Numbered from the stretch's first letter, positions 9,669 through 20,392 are shown. The stretch: 50,875 nt of DNA from Bacillus sp. JCM 19058 (GCA_001310555.1 BAXO01000036.1:1-50875), one strand, 5' to 3'. Made by a program: numbers and translations. The notes: generated from the sequence alone by a model not told the origin.

Positions 9669-11271
9669 CTAATTTACGTCAGCCTGGTCATACCTTTCAT
9701 AGGCATCTGAATAAACGTCAAGAAGCCTTTCTACATTCATACCTTCAATCGTTTCGACATACGTATCCCAATTTGACAAAGATTCCTGTCCGGTAATAAA
9801 TCTTGCTTCCATTTGTTCAACATAAGTGTCTAGATCAGAACGAATTCGGTTCGCATCACGCTGCTCATCGCTAGTCAGGAACATTCCTGGCAATGGAACA
9901 TGGCCGACGGGATGAATTTTTTTCTTCCGTTTCCTGACGGATCCATTCTGAGAAGTTCCCGTCTTCTGCCCAATTTATGTCATAAATGAACTGAGGAACA
10001 GCAATCCCATAAGCTGGCGTTAAGCTGCCGCGCCAATCCTCAGAAGAATTAAATTGCTCAGGGACTTCATTTTGGCGCCGAATTTGATTAGCCTCGTCCT
10101 CCCATTCCCAAAACTCGCCCTCTGCACCGACATTCAATAAAATATTGCCCTCTTCAGAAAATAGGTAATCGACCCAACGAATGGCGGCTTCTGGGTGTTC
10201 AGCCTTATCAGTTATCGCAAAAGCACCGACAGAAATCCCCGAGCTCATTGGAATGGTAGGTTCATCAACTAGCTCACTCGTAATCGGTTTCATCATCGGG
10301 TTTTCTGTGCCCCCTTCGGGCGTCCCTAGCATAAAATACGGGAACCAGTCAGCAAATAACCCGACACGATTAGACTGTCCCTTTCCTTTTTTTCTGTTCA
10401 TCCGTTTGGGAGAAGGTCTCCGGATCGAGTAACTTCTCTTCATAAAGCTTATTCATATATTCTAAATACGCACGATATCCTGGCTGAATCGGACCATATA
10501 TTACTTCTCCGTCCAGCACGTAAACTCCATCGCTGTCAAGCACGCCAAAGGCACCGAGAAAAAAAATTGACGCAAGTCGTCCATCGTGTGGCCGGTCAGC
10601 GGAATTTCATCGGCTTCACCGTTTCCGTTTGGATCTTCCTCTTTAAAACGAACTAATAAGTCAAATAATTCATCCGTTGTTTCAGGCAATTCATCTACGT
10701 CGACCTCCAATGCCTCCAACCACGCTCCGTTATACCAAAGCGGACCACGATACCAGTTTTCTCCCATCATGACTTGTGGCAATGCATAAATGTGGCCATC
10801 TGTTGCAGTAATCGACTTTAACACTTCGGGATACTCTTCAAATATTTTCTGGATGTTCGGGGCGTATTCAGCAATCAATTCCTCCAACGGAATCAGAACC
10901 CCCTGTCCCCCATACTGAACCTGCTCCTCGTGACTGAGTCCACCGGCAAAAATAATATCTGTGTAGTCGCCGCTAGCTAACATTAGATTTTTCTGAGTCG
11001 GTGCACTGTCAAGGTTGGGGGTTCTGAACTCAAACGATATGTTCGTTAATTCTTCCATTTCTTTAAAAAAGTGCATTTCACTCCATTCCTTCATTCCTAC
11101 ATTCGGCCCAAACATCGACATCGTGAGCGGCTCAGCGGATATTGGGAAGCCTTCCTTGTTAATCCCTGATTCTGCGTGATTGTCCTCAGTACTGGTCGTG
11201 TCATCTGAATTTGAACAAGCAAAGAAAACGCTTACAATTAGACCGAAAATAAAAAACATTGGCTTCTTCAT
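9669..11271 (-). CDS. LplA-type sugar-binding lipoprotein, copy B, frame broken three times
   Basis: About 533 residues, a paralogue of copy A. Lipobox VFFAC (Cys19), then a mature domain starting NKEGFPIS like copy A, the calcium-loop motif DPNGNGEADEIP, and a matching tail (NWDTYVETIEGMNVERLL). Frame breaks fall in eight A at 10559-10566, seven T at 10387-10393 and seven T at 9917-9923; each is corrected by one base and each corrected product agrees with copy A. The signal peptides differ while the mature parts are conserved, so this is a duplication with some age. It has its own terminator and lies between the AraC regulator and the permeases. Confidence 0.87.
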
Positions 11272-11778
11272 TTTTCTCCTCCTCGTTTACTTTTTTTGTT
11301 CCCATTCTCCTGTCGTGCTTTTGAATGTGTACAGCGATTAGCGGTCAGATTTCAACCTTTTTAAGCTGAGATGACAAAATATGTTGGCGTGTTAAAAAAA
11401 ATGAAGCGGCTCTCCCCCTTTACAGTCATTCTGACAACATCCTTGCCAGTATGAGTGTATTTCGCCGCAAAAATCGTGTAAATATGTATTATTTTCAATA
11501 AAAATAAGGCGACAATTGTGGCTTACCAACGAATAGTGCAGTATAGATATGTCATTTTGCAAAAAAGAATATGTGAGCATTGCGAAAGCTAGCAACTTAA
11601 GCAGGAGCGTTTTAATAAGGAGTAGCACCGGAGGAGTAGCATGTGAGCATCTCCCTCCTTCGATTGGTCATTTCGTTCACCTGCCGCGCTTTCAGGGAAA
11701 ATCTTTCTTCCGCATGAGGCGCAAACAAAAAAAGCCGGCTAAGATTTTCTATCTTAACCGGAGTGAAGCTCGCACCTG
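11272..11778. other. intergenic region upstream of LplA-type copy B
   Basis: About 500 bases separating the regulator gene from copy B. It carries one TATGTCATTTT repeat (11548-11558) and the regulator's terminator (11728-11761). A 78-codon minus-strand frame (11392-11628) has no RBS or recognised domain and I do not call it. The promoter for copy B should lie here. Confidence 0.5.
11728..11761 (-). terminator. terminator of the AraC regulator gene
   Basis: On the minus strand CCGGTTAAGAT, loop AGAAA and ATCTTAGCCGG form a strong stem followed by CTTTTTTT. It lies just beyond the reconstructed stop of the regulator. Confidence 0.85.
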
Positions 11779-14059
11779 TCAGGAAACGACGGTGGAACCG
11801 CCTTCTTTATTTTTTTTGCGAAAGTTGCCTGGTGTCATTCCTTCTATTTTTTTTGAACTTGCGGGTAAAATTCGCAACATCGATATAGCCAACCTCTGTG
11901 ACAATTTCCTTAACTGAGCGGTTCGTATTAATTAAATTCGCTTTAATTTCGCCCAGGCGTAGCTTCCAAATATATTCAGTAAACGTAACGCCAGTAATAG
12001 CCTTGATTAATCGACTTAAATTAGGAGAAGAGAGCTGAAATATTAGTGCCATTTTCTCAAGGCTGAGTTCAAAGTCTTTGTAATGCTCATTCATATAGGT
12101 AACAATATTTTGATGAAGCTCCTCCTCGTCCGCTTCCTTGCTTTTTGAAGCAGCAAGACACAGCTCCTTCGTTAACGTGTGCAGCTGCTGCTCGAGCTGA
12201 TCTAGCGAGGCAAATTCGCTTAAATCCTCGATATTAAAATGATAGCTCAGCTGCTCCTTGTCGGCCGTTTTTAATATGATATTGATCAAATCATAACTCA
12301 TAAACTTGGCGGAATAAAGCGGAACGGTCCGTGCTTGAATTTGACCCATAATACTTTTTAACGCATCGGCAGCAATGGCTTCATTCCCTTTCTTAATACT
12401 TTGAACGAGCTTAATTTTTTTGCTCCTCGGAATACCAAATGAGACGCTTCCCGGTGGAACGCTCGTTTAAATCATAAAAATACGTAATCGATTCTTTCCC
12501 TTTGATCATCCGGTAATCCAATGCTCCAGAGGCTTCGATGAAAGATTGATTCATATCCTTCAAATTACTGTACACCGTTCCGACCCCGATAGAAGGAGCG
12601 GTGCCGACTTCTTTTTTTAATCGCCTTTTCCATTTTCTCGACGATCGTACGACTCGCCTCTACCGGAGGCATTGTCGTGTCCATATTGATTAAACAGGCG
12701 ATTGCTTTATCATGAAACAATTCGGCAGCGACGATGACAGCTCCTTCAAGTTTCCGACAACGAAACTGCTCCAAAACGAGCTGATTCGATTGAACCGCCT
12801 GATTTTTTTTGCTTACAAAGGTGACAAGGAGTACAAAGTAATAAGGACGGTCCAGAGGCTCATTCATTACTTGATGAAGCTTAGCGACGTGTTCGCCATT
12901 CTCTCCGCTTCGACAAAGTAAATTGACGACACATTGCTCCATCACATAAGGATGCTGCCGGTTCACCTGCTCCGTTAACTTTTTGCTCTCATTAAAAGCC
13001 GTCTCCAGCGTTTCTTGAATATGAATTAATTCATTTTTCCTTTCGGACATCAAACCTTTTCCTTTTATCGACTTTTCTTGAATGACTTCAACCATATTCT
13101 GGATAGGCTTGTATTGATTTTTTTGATAACAAAATCGAAAGTAAAAGGCCGAGTAAAATGAGCGTGGCGAGCAGGATATAAAAATAGATTTTAATATTGG
13201 TCAGCTGGCTAAAAAAATTGCTCCATCGGATATATTGCGACATAAGACCAGCCTGTTGCAGCAGAATTCAGCTGCAAAGCCAAATAGGACTCCCCGTCAA
13301 TCGTAATATTGTCTACGATCGACTCCGTCCCTAAATCAAGCGCATAAGCTTCCGTATCGATCGTCATTCCCTTGCTCGTTGAGGCGAGCAGCTCGCCATC
13401 TTCTCCTAGCATATAAATGCTACCGTCTATGTCCCCTAACGTATTTTCCAGCAGGCGAGCAAAGGACGATTCCTTCACAAAATACATCACAGCTCCGTAT
13501 GTAGCAAGGCTTGATTTCGGCAGCGGGTAAAAGAAAAAAAAGCATTTGCTCTTTATTTCCTTTTAATAGGATCTCCTGCGAATGGCCAAGCATCGGGCTT
13601 TCCATCGTATGAATACGGTTTAAAAATTCCTCCTTCAATTGTTCGCTGAAACCAAACGCATCAAAAAAAATACTCGGTAGAATAAAGCCCTCTTGAAGAA
13701 TAAATATTGCGATCATTTAAGTAATGAATAAAAAGGTCTTCAATAAATGAATTATTCGATTGATAATTCTTTAGTTCATTGATTGCATCGATCTGATAAA
13801 ACGGGTGATTGATCATATAAGGAGTCAGACGTTTGTTATATGCTATATTAGTCGCAATAGTTTCCAATTCGACATTTCTTTCATCGATCATCTCAGCTGT
13901 TGCCCCTAGTTTTTCAATACTGCTCTGCTCAATAGACTGCCTCGTTTCGACGATCGCCTGCTGATACAAAATCGCACTCATGACGACAAACGGAAGCAAG
14001 AAAACGACCATATAAGAAAGGAAAATTTTAGAAAACAGCTTAGATTTAAAGATAGACAA
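11779..14059 (-). CDS. membrane-anchored AraC-family regulator (YtdP/YesS type), frame broken seven times
   Basis: Sensor-regulator of about 760 residues. Order: cytosolic start MSIFKSKLFSK, a membrane segment (about residues 12-32), a long extracellular sensor domain, a second membrane segment (ILLATLILLGLLLSI, near 305), a linker (KPIQNMVEV), and a C-terminal AraC double helix-turn-helix ending IEGMTPGNFRKK. Seven indels break it, at 13663-13670, 13534-13541, 13211-13217, 13118-13124, 12612-12618, 12415-12421 and 11847-11854. After correction the fragments make one protein the size of B. subtilis YtdP/YesS, which control pectin or rhamnogalacturonan transport genes. The neighbouring LplA/B/C-type transporter is the likely target. 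The apparent stop at 11807 is frame-shifted; the true one is at 11779. Confidence 0.82.
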
Positions 14060-14497
14060 ATCTTATTCACCCCTTTTTCAGGAAGCAGACGTTTCGGAGG
14101 CTGTCAGAAGAAGGTTTTGCCATTCCCTCTACAGCCGTTTTGGATTGAGCAAAGCGCACGAATGGCCTCGTCTCCATTGAGCTTGCTCATGAATTGGCAA
14201 GGACCGCTCCGCTCCAGCTTCTTCACGCTCTCACCTTGTCCACTTCATCAAGCTTCCCAGCCGAAGCCGCCGCTGCCTGATTCGTTTACATGAGCCACCT
14301 AGCAATAAATACGAAGCGAATTCTGCAGCGTAGAGATTTTCTTTAGTTTACTGTCGATACCGTTTGGCTAAGTGCTGCAGCAAGCTCGTTTCGGCTTGGA
14401 CTAATTTTCGGAAAGTCAATCATATTAGAGCATTTAACTAAAAAAAAGACGAGCTCCTTAGCATTTATTTTCATGGAATCCACTGTAATGAATCGTA
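14060..14497. other. intergenic segment, no recognised gene
   Basis: About 440 bases, more GC-rich than other gaps. The minus strand has a short open stretch near 14110-14240 (MSKLNGDEAIRALCSIQNG) without RBS or known domain; it may be decayed coding sequence. The AraC-regulator promoter should be at its left end. I see no strong hairpin or promoter. Confidence 0.4.
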
Positions 14498-14734
14498 CTA
14501 GCACCACTCACAGGGGGGATAAAAGCAACGATATCCCCCGCCTTGACAGGAGCTGTCTCCTCCGCGTATTCTTCATTTACAGCAACCATTGCCTGCTCTA
14601 GCGATACTAGCTGCGAAAATTGTTTTTTTTACTGCCAATTTGATGGCGGCAACGGTCGTTTCTTCAACAGTTAACGTCAGCTCCCTTTGACCAGCCTGTT
14701 CGCCAAGCTCCGCAAAAAGTAATACTTGGATCAT
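14498..14734 (-). CDS. moaD: molybdopterin synthase small subunit MoaD, frame broken twice
   Basis: Sulfur-carrier subunit of molybdopterin synthase, about 78 residues, beta-grasp fold. It starts MIQVLLFAELGEQAG, and its ATG overlaps the moaE stop as ATGA, so the two are translationally coupled. A run of eight T at 14623-14630 breaks the frame; one base fewer gives AVKKQFSQLVSLEQAMVAVN. In the uncorrected frame the C-terminus reads VSGASTIHY, lacking the Gly-Gly that must end MoaD for adenylation and thiocarboxylation. Adding one G near 14503 gives PPVSGG followed directly by TAG, the canonical end, so I place the stop there. Confidence 0.82.
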
Positions 14735-15198
14735 GGTTTACCCTCCTTCGGAAACCCTTCAGGATAAGCGATCGTTTCAAGCTGATTGCCAATCCACGCC
14801 TCACCGTTCTCCCAATGTTCTTTTTTCCAGATCGGGACGATTTCCTTTATTCGTTCAATCGCATAACGGCTCGCTTCGTACGATTCATTGCGATGTGGTG
14901 TTGATACAGCAATAACGATAGCGATATCGGAAATATCGAGTCGACCCGTACGGTGACTAATCGCAACCCGTGCGTCAGACCATTGCTCCTGAATTTCAGA
15001 ACCGATCTGAGCCAACTTCTTTTCAGCCATTGCTTCATAAGCTTCATAGGCTAAATAAAGCGTTCTTTTCCCATCGGTCAACTCCCGTACGGTGCCGATA
15101 AATGTGTTGACAGCACCTGCACAAGGGTCGATAACCTTTGCAACTACTGCCTCAATCGAAATTTCGTCTTTTGTTAGTTCAAACAGTTTTTCACTCAT
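14731..15198 (-). CDS. moaE: molybdopterin synthase large subunit MoaE (intact)
   Basis: Catalytic subunit converting precursor Z (cPMP) to molybdopterin with MoaD as sulfur donor. The 155 residues include the conserved AVNTFIGTVRE segment (about 29-39), the LAYEAYEAMAEK region and the HRTG(R)LDISD loop near residue 82, and the active-site stretch PIWKKEHWENGEAW (about 123-136) with its conserved Lys. Four-base ATGA overlaps with both mobB and moaD show a tight operon mobB-moaE-moaD. No frame break. Confidence 0.95.
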   Translation of the reverse strand: MSEKLFELTKDEISIEAVVAKVIDPCAGAVNTFIGTVRELTDGKRTLYLAYEAYEAMAEKKLAQIGSEIQEQWSDARVAISHRTGRLDISDIAIVIAVSTPHRNESYEASRYAIERIKEIVPIWKKEHWENGEAWIGNQLETIAYPEGFPKEGKP

Positions 15199-15722
15199 TC
15201 CTTAACCCTCCATTGTTCCAATAACCAGCTGGCTAGCTGCAGCGATTCGCTAGTTCGAAAAGTCACAACCGATTCGGAAGAGTGCGCAAAATCATCCCAG
15301 CAAAGAAGCGCTTTCACATTCGCCAATGTTTTAAGTGACTCGTAATCCGCATGATTCCGCACAATTGCAATCTTCGGAAAAGCTTCATACTTGAAGCCCT
15401 CAATAAGAACCGCATCAAGCTGTAATGCTTGATACATACCGAGCACCTCATCAACTCCCCACGATCGCTCCTGCTCGATTTGCAACTGAAGTATTCCGTT
15501 TGCAACTACTGCCGAACCGAGTGCCCCAGCTTGACGATGTCGTGAGGAATCCTTTCCTTGATCGAGTGTAGCAAGCTTATTCGCATGACCGTGGTGCTTG
15601 ATCGTTGCAACTCGTTTGCCGTTCATCGTTGCAGCATGGAGCAGCTGTTCAACAAGCGTCGTTTTCCCGCTATTGCTGTAGCCAACTACTTGCCATACGT
15701 TTAAGCGCTTCCCCATGGCCAT
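15195..15722 (-). CDS. mobB: molybdopterin-guanine dinucleotide biosynthesis adaptor MobB (intact)
   Basis: GTP-binding protein of 175 residues assisting guanine-dinucleotide attachment to molybdopterin. Walker A GYSNSGKTT spans about residues 14-22; TIKHHGH near residue 40 is the usual MobB element; DAVLIEGFKYEAFPKIAIVR (about 114-133) matches the family's conserved EG.K region. Its start lies within the end of moeA (22-base overlap), with GGGAG in the moeA tail. MobA is not in the window. Confidence 0.93.
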   Translation of the reverse strand: MAMGKRLNVWQVVGYSNSGKTTLVEQLLHAATMNGKRVATIKHHGHANKLATLDQGKDSSRHRQAGALGSAVVANGILQLQIEQERSWGVDEVLGMYQALQLDAVLIEGFKYEAFPKIAIVRNHADYESLKTLANVKALLCWDDFAHSSESVVTFRTSESLQLASWLLEQWRVKE

Positions 15723-16972
15723 TCGGCTCCCTCTCCGTTTAACAATAATACGTCAACCTCATCGTTTTGCTGAAAGCCTCTCGTTCCACCAGGCAGCATC
15801 AACAGCGCATTTGCATCAGCCAAAGAAGTCACAACTCCTGATTTATCGAGACCCGTTGGCCTCACTTGCAATCGGCCATCTGAAATCGAGAGGCGGCTAC
15901 GCACAAAACGAGTAAATGGGTTTGGCTTAGGAAAGTCTTCCATGAGCTTAGCTTGTTCCTTTTGCAGGTGCGGTCGCCCATTCTCGAAGCCGCTTAGGAT
16001 TACAGGGCGTACGAAGAGCTCACAGCCAACGAAGCAGGCAGACGGGTTACCTGATAAGCCAAATAAAAGCTGACCGTTTAATTCCGCCACAGTCGTCACA
16101 CTGCCTGGACGCATCGCAATTTTATTAAATAATACTTTCGCACCAAGTTTTTTATAGATGGCTGGCAAATAATCATAATCGCCGACGGAAACTCCACCAG
16201 TTGTCACAAGTAAATCAACTTGAGACAGAGCTGCTGCTATCGCCTGATAGCAGCGGTCAAGATCATCGACCAGCTTACCGAGATATACAGGCTCGGCCCC
16301 TATCGCTTTAAGCTGGGCCATGACCATATAGGAGTTACTGTTACGAATTTTTCCCGGCTCCAATGGTTGATCGACATCGAGCAATTCTGTTCCGGTGGCA
16401 AACACACCGACTCGAGGCTTTTTGAAAACAGGAACCTTTGCGTATCCGAAAGTAGCAAGCAGCGCCTTGACTCCCGCATCTATTTTTCGTCCTTTTTCAA
16501 CAAGTGCGGTTCCTTTTCTCGCGTCCTCACCTTGCCTGGAAATATTTGTCCCGGCTTGGAAGTGTCGCTTTAATTCGATAAAAGGCTGTCCTCTCTCGAT
16601 AAATTCACGCGCGAGTTCAAACATGACGACGCATTGGTGCCGGCAGGAATTTGTGCACCTGTCATCATTCGTATCGCTTCATTTTTTTTAGGGAGCTTGC
16701 TCGCTACGTTTCCCGCCCCAATTTCTTCAATCACCTTTAAAACAACAGGCTCTTCTCTGGAAGCGTCTGTTGTATCTTCAGCACGAATCGCAAAGCCGTC
16801 ATACGGCGATTTATCGAATGGAGGGACATCGTGATCGGCTTTCAGATCGTGCGCTAAATAACACTCCTCGCACTCGTCAATTGAAATCATCTCTACTTCG
16901 TTTTTTTAATGGATGGGCAACAACAGCTGCCACCGCTTCAGAAACGGGAATCGGCTTTCTACGTTCGACCAC
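15701..16972 (-). CDS. moeA: molybdopterin molybdenumtransferase MoeA, frame broken twice
   Basis: Inserts molybdenum into adenylated molybdopterin; about 423 residues after repair. Signatures: PPFDKSPYDGFAIRA (domain II), MMTGAQIPAGTNAVVM, GVFATGTELLDVDQPL and TTGGVSVGDYDYLP (MoaB-like domain), FGLSGNPSACFV, and a C-terminal beta domain. Shifts: seven T at 16901-16907 (restoring HPLKK-NEVEMISI) and a lost G near 16630 (GCGTCGTC for GCGGTCGTC), which restores AVVMFE. The likely start is GTG at 16972, giving VVERRKPIPVSEAV, with AGGTG upstream. First gene of moeA-mobB-moaE-moaD. Confidence 0.88.
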
Positions 16973-17106
16973 TCTCTTTTCACCTGCCCTTTCACACGTC
17001 TCTATAACACCTCCAATTATATAGTATTCTAGCCCAAAAAAATAGAGGCAGTTCGTACTGCCCAACATTGCAAGGGTAAAATCACTTTTAACTATCATAA
17101 TAAGAC

Positions 17107-17136
17107 CACCGTACCAATCGAGAAAATGGTACGGTG
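17107..17136. repeat. perfect inverted repeat between bla and moeA
   Basis: CACCGTACCA and TGGTACGGTG make a 10-bp stem with a 10-base loop, 30 bases past the beta-lactamase stop. No T tract follows on the minus strand; on the plus strand six T lie 11 bases away. It may act as a weak terminator or mRNA-stabilising hairpin. Confidence 0.5.
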
Positions 17137-17168
17137 CACCTATCCTTTTTTATAAATTCTATCATTTC

Positions 17169-18093
17169 CTAATTATGGTCGCCTTGAAGTGTATTTATGA
17201 CTTCCTTAGTTGCCTGTTCAATAAGCTTATCGTTATAATCAGCGCCCTTTTCATCGCGGCTAGAAAGTATTGCCAGAACAATCGGCTGTCCGTTCGGTGG
17301 CCAAAGGACAGCAATGTCATTTCGCGTTCCGTACGCTCCTGCTCCAGTTTTATCTGCAACTTCCCAGCCATTCGGTACTCCCGCACGAATTAATGTATCT
17401 CCAGTAGTGTTTCTCTTTAGCCAATCTGTTAAAATCGCACGTTTATCAGTCGGTAGGGCGTCTCCGATGACAAAAGTATGAAGGCTAGTAGCGAGCGCTC
17501 TCGGTGTACTAGTATCTTGAGTTTCTCCAGGTTTAACATCGTTTAACTCTGTCTCAAATCGCTCAGGATTAGTAACATTATCACCAATCTCCACGAGTGA
17601 TGCTTTAAACCCTTCAGGTCCATCTAGCTGGTTAAGTATCAGGTTCGCCGCCGTATTGTCACTGTATCGAATAGAAGCATCGCAAAGCTCTTTAAGCGTC
17701 ATTCCTGTCTGAACATGCTTCTCTGTAATCGGGCTATAATTCACAAGCTCATCCTCGCTATAAAAAAATTATTTCGTTAAGGTCTTCGATTGATTTTTGC
17801 TGTAACAATGCCCCGACAGCTAGAGCTTTATGCGTAGATGCATAGGCAAAGCGTTCATCTGGTCGGTACGTTATCGTTTGGTTTGTGCCCGTATCCAAGG
17901 CAAAGACGCCGAGTCTAGCATCATAAATATCCTCTAATTTGGCAAACGCAGCCGTTATGTCAGTTTCTTCTTTAGGTTGGGTCGAATGGACGTTATCCTG
18001 AGAACAACCTATAAGCATGAAACATGAGAGAAGTGCTCCAACTACCATTGTTTTTAATTTAGAAGTACTAAAATTTGTGTTCCATGTTGTCAT
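17169..18093 (-). CDS. bla: class A beta-lactamase lipoprotein, frame broken once
   Basis: Serine beta-lactamase hydrolysing penicillins outside the membrane; about 308 residues. Signal peptide with lipobox LIGC, so probably membrane-tethered. Class A motifs in order: STHK (Ser70-x-x-Lys73), SDN (Ser130 loop), FETELN (Glu166 omega loop), DKTGAG (Lys234-Thr-Gly). The frame breaks in seven A at 17762-17768; one base less joins LNEIIF to [14 protein letters not shown] (18099) and ATG (18093) are possible starts; TTAGG is 5 bases before the ATG. It follows the penicillin-binding protein by about 45 bases and is probably cotranscribed and BlaI-controlled. The B. clausii BCL-1 type is a plausible relative. 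Confidence 0.9.
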
Positions 18094-18139
18094 ATACACC
18101 TAACCTCTTTCTGTAATTTTTTTTCCAATCGAAATTCAT

Positions 18140-20145
18140 CTATTGTTGCAAGTAATTAGACAGCGTATTTTTGCCAATTGGTATCGCAGCACTGCTGCCT
18201 CCCTTTTCTTTTACATCTTCAAGCACTATCGCAAGTGATATATTGGAAGAATCTAAATCTGTTGCAATGAACCAGCCATTTTCATTTCCATCTTCATCAT
18301 CTTGAGATCGTTTAATTTCAGCTGTTCCTGTTTTTCCAGCTAATTGTACTCCTGAGATTTTTGAAGCAGCCGCGGTTCCTCCTTCTTCATGAATGACAGC
18401 TGAAAAAGCACTTTGTAATGTAGCGAGATGTTCAGATGATATCGCAGCTTCCTTCCAAACCTCTACTTTCTGATTGTCCGCTTGAACGAGTGACGGCTTC
18501 ATAATATTTCCGTCATTAGATAATGCAGTATAAGCTAGCGCCATGTGTAATGATGTAACCATGATTTCCCCTTGTCCGTAGCCTGAATCAGCTAGAAGAA
18601 TCTCGCTACCAATGCTGCCGTCATTTGAAATTTGGCTATTGCTTAAAGGATATCCAATTTCTAATTCGTCCCCAATTCCAAACCTTTTCGCTCCAGCAAT
18701 AAAGTCATCACTTCCCAAATCAAGAGCAGTCATAGCGAAAAAGATATTATCCGAGTATTTTACTGCACTTTTTAAGTTGATAGATGGTTGCTCATTCACC
18801 CTTGTAATACTATAGTTCCCCCAAGAACTATCTTTTTGCCATGAACGCCCAGTGATAGCAATATGCCTCTCCGGATCAATCTTTTCTTTTTCAAGCCCAG
18901 TTGCAGCAGTAATTAATTTAAAAACAGAACCTGGTGAATACAATTTACTAAACCTATTTGCTTCATCAGCAAAATCGCTTTCTTCCCGCCTTTGCTGTTC
19001 CTCTCTCGTTATATATGTCGTGTAGCGATTAGAATTATAAGAGGGAGAGCTCACAAGAGCAAGAACCTCTCCAGTCTTTGGATTAACAGCGCTGCTGAGC
19101 CTTTCGCGCCGTTCATTTCCTCATAAATATTAGCCTGTAGCTCTGAGTCAATGGTTAACTGAACATCCTCGCCATGCTGCGGCTCTTCTTTTGCAATTAT
19201 TTCTACCTTTTCTTCCTCTCGCTCAATATATATTTCTACTCCATCTACTCCTCTTAACTTATCTTCATATACTTGCTCAAGACCTGCTTTTCCTATGAGG
19301 GAAGAAGTACTGTATCCTTTTTCTTTGTTCTTTTCTAATTCCTCAGCAGTAATACTCCCTACGTATCCAAGAAGTCTTCCGAAGGCCTCTTGATTCATAT
19401 ATACTCTTGAATTTTTATTGTTCATTGAAATTCCGTCATCTTCTCTACCTTCTAATTTCCCTAGTTTTTCATCGTTTGGAAGGACATCGACAACTGGAAC
19501 AAAGTAGTTGGGATTTGTATTATCCTCTAGCTTTTTTTGTAATATTTTCTTCGCTTATGTCTAAAATAGTAGCCAATTCTTTTATTTTTTCTTCTCGATC
19601 GCTTTGGTCAAACAGGGCTGGATTTATTCCAACCGTTTGATGACTTCATCTTTTGCAAGGGGATTGCCATTTCTATCAAGAATACTGCCTCTTGTTGCTT
19701 TAGCAACATCGACTCTAACCTTATCTCCTAATTCCATATTGGGAAAAATCAAGCGATCATCCCATTTGATTTTCCATTCTTTCTCTTCCTTAACTAGCTT
19801 TAACTGATAATCTCGGATATTCACCTTTCCTGCTACCGTGTCCATTTTTAGCGAGAATGGAATCGCATGTTCTTCATTATCTATTTCACCTTTTTCAATG
19901 TTTATATCATTGGCTTGAATACCAGAGTAAATCGTTTTATACCTTGTCACAAAGTCCTCCTCTGTTATGTATTCTGTGGATTCTTTCGATAATAAAGCAT
20001 ACAACTTCCCATAATCCTGATTCGATAACATTTCAGCAAAGCTATCAAATAGTTCTTCTTGCTTCCTCTCGTTTGAGCATCCGGATATGACGACGAAGCC
20101 AAGTGTCATCGCCATAAGCACTAGTATAAATAATCTGTTTTTCAC
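18140..20145 (-). CDS. class B penicillin-binding protein of PBP2a/PBP3 (MecA) type, frame broken three times
   Basis: Peptidoglycan transpeptidase of about 668 residues. Lipoprotein-like start (VVISGCSNE), MecA_N/NTF2-like domain (about 25-140), dimerisation segment with RGSILDRNGNPLA, then the transpeptidase domain with SVFK active site (YSPGSVFKL), SDN and AGKTGTAE. Shifts: lost A near 19636 (KTVGINPALF), extra base in seven T at 19532-19538 (ITKKLEDN), lost G near 19091 (AAAVNPKTGEVLALV). GTG at 20145 with AGGAGG 7 bases before is preferred over the longer frame to 20196. The order suggests a BlaI-regulated pbp-bla operon, like a staphylococcal mec complex. Whether it binds beta-lactams poorly cannot be read here. 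Confidence 0.86.
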
Positions 20146-20358
20146 TACGACCCCTCCTAAAGACTTACTCACTCTCTTTATTCCCTGAATTATCATGGAA
20201 GATTTATATTTTGTGCCACTAGATTTTTAAAGAATGGATCCGGATATTCGTACCTTTCATCCCCGCATTCCTTTTCATGAATACGGCTTTCCAAGAGTGA
20301 AAAAGAGGTATTCCTATCATCATCCCCTTTGTTTACTGCTTAACCAAATAACAAATCT

Positions 20359-20368
20359 TACAAATGTA
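20359..20368. promoter_or_regulatory. BlaI/MecI-type operator 1
   Basis: TACAAATGTA, the TACA-N2-TGTA dyad bound by BlaI/MecI repressors, within CTTACAAATGTAG. It lies in the divergent gap between pbp and blaI, 15 bases from operator 2 and nearer the pbp side. Confidence 0.75.
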
Positions 20369-20382
20369 GTTTTTAAAAGTAT

Positions 20383-20392
20383 TACATATGTA
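20383..20392. promoter_or_regulatory. BlaI/MecI-type operator 2
   Basis: TACATATGTA, a perfect dyad in the context GTATTACATATGTAAGTT, the closest of the three to the bacillar BlaI box. On the minus strand it overlaps a TTGCTT...TAATAC promoter-like pair that could drive pbp-bla. Confidence 0.8.

Noticed and set aside
9466..9672. 68-codon plus-strand frame upstream of the permeases
   Set aside because: It spans repeat elements and a terminator stem, with no RBS and no similarity I recognise.
11392..11628. 78-codon minus-strand frame
   Set aside because: No start context, low-complexity hydrophobic stretch, and it overlaps the expected promoter region.
16877..17098. Separate small protein upstream of moeA
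   Set aside because: Its last third is the moeA N-terminus (ERRKPIPVSEAV) cut off by a homopolymer shift; the upstream part has no RBS.
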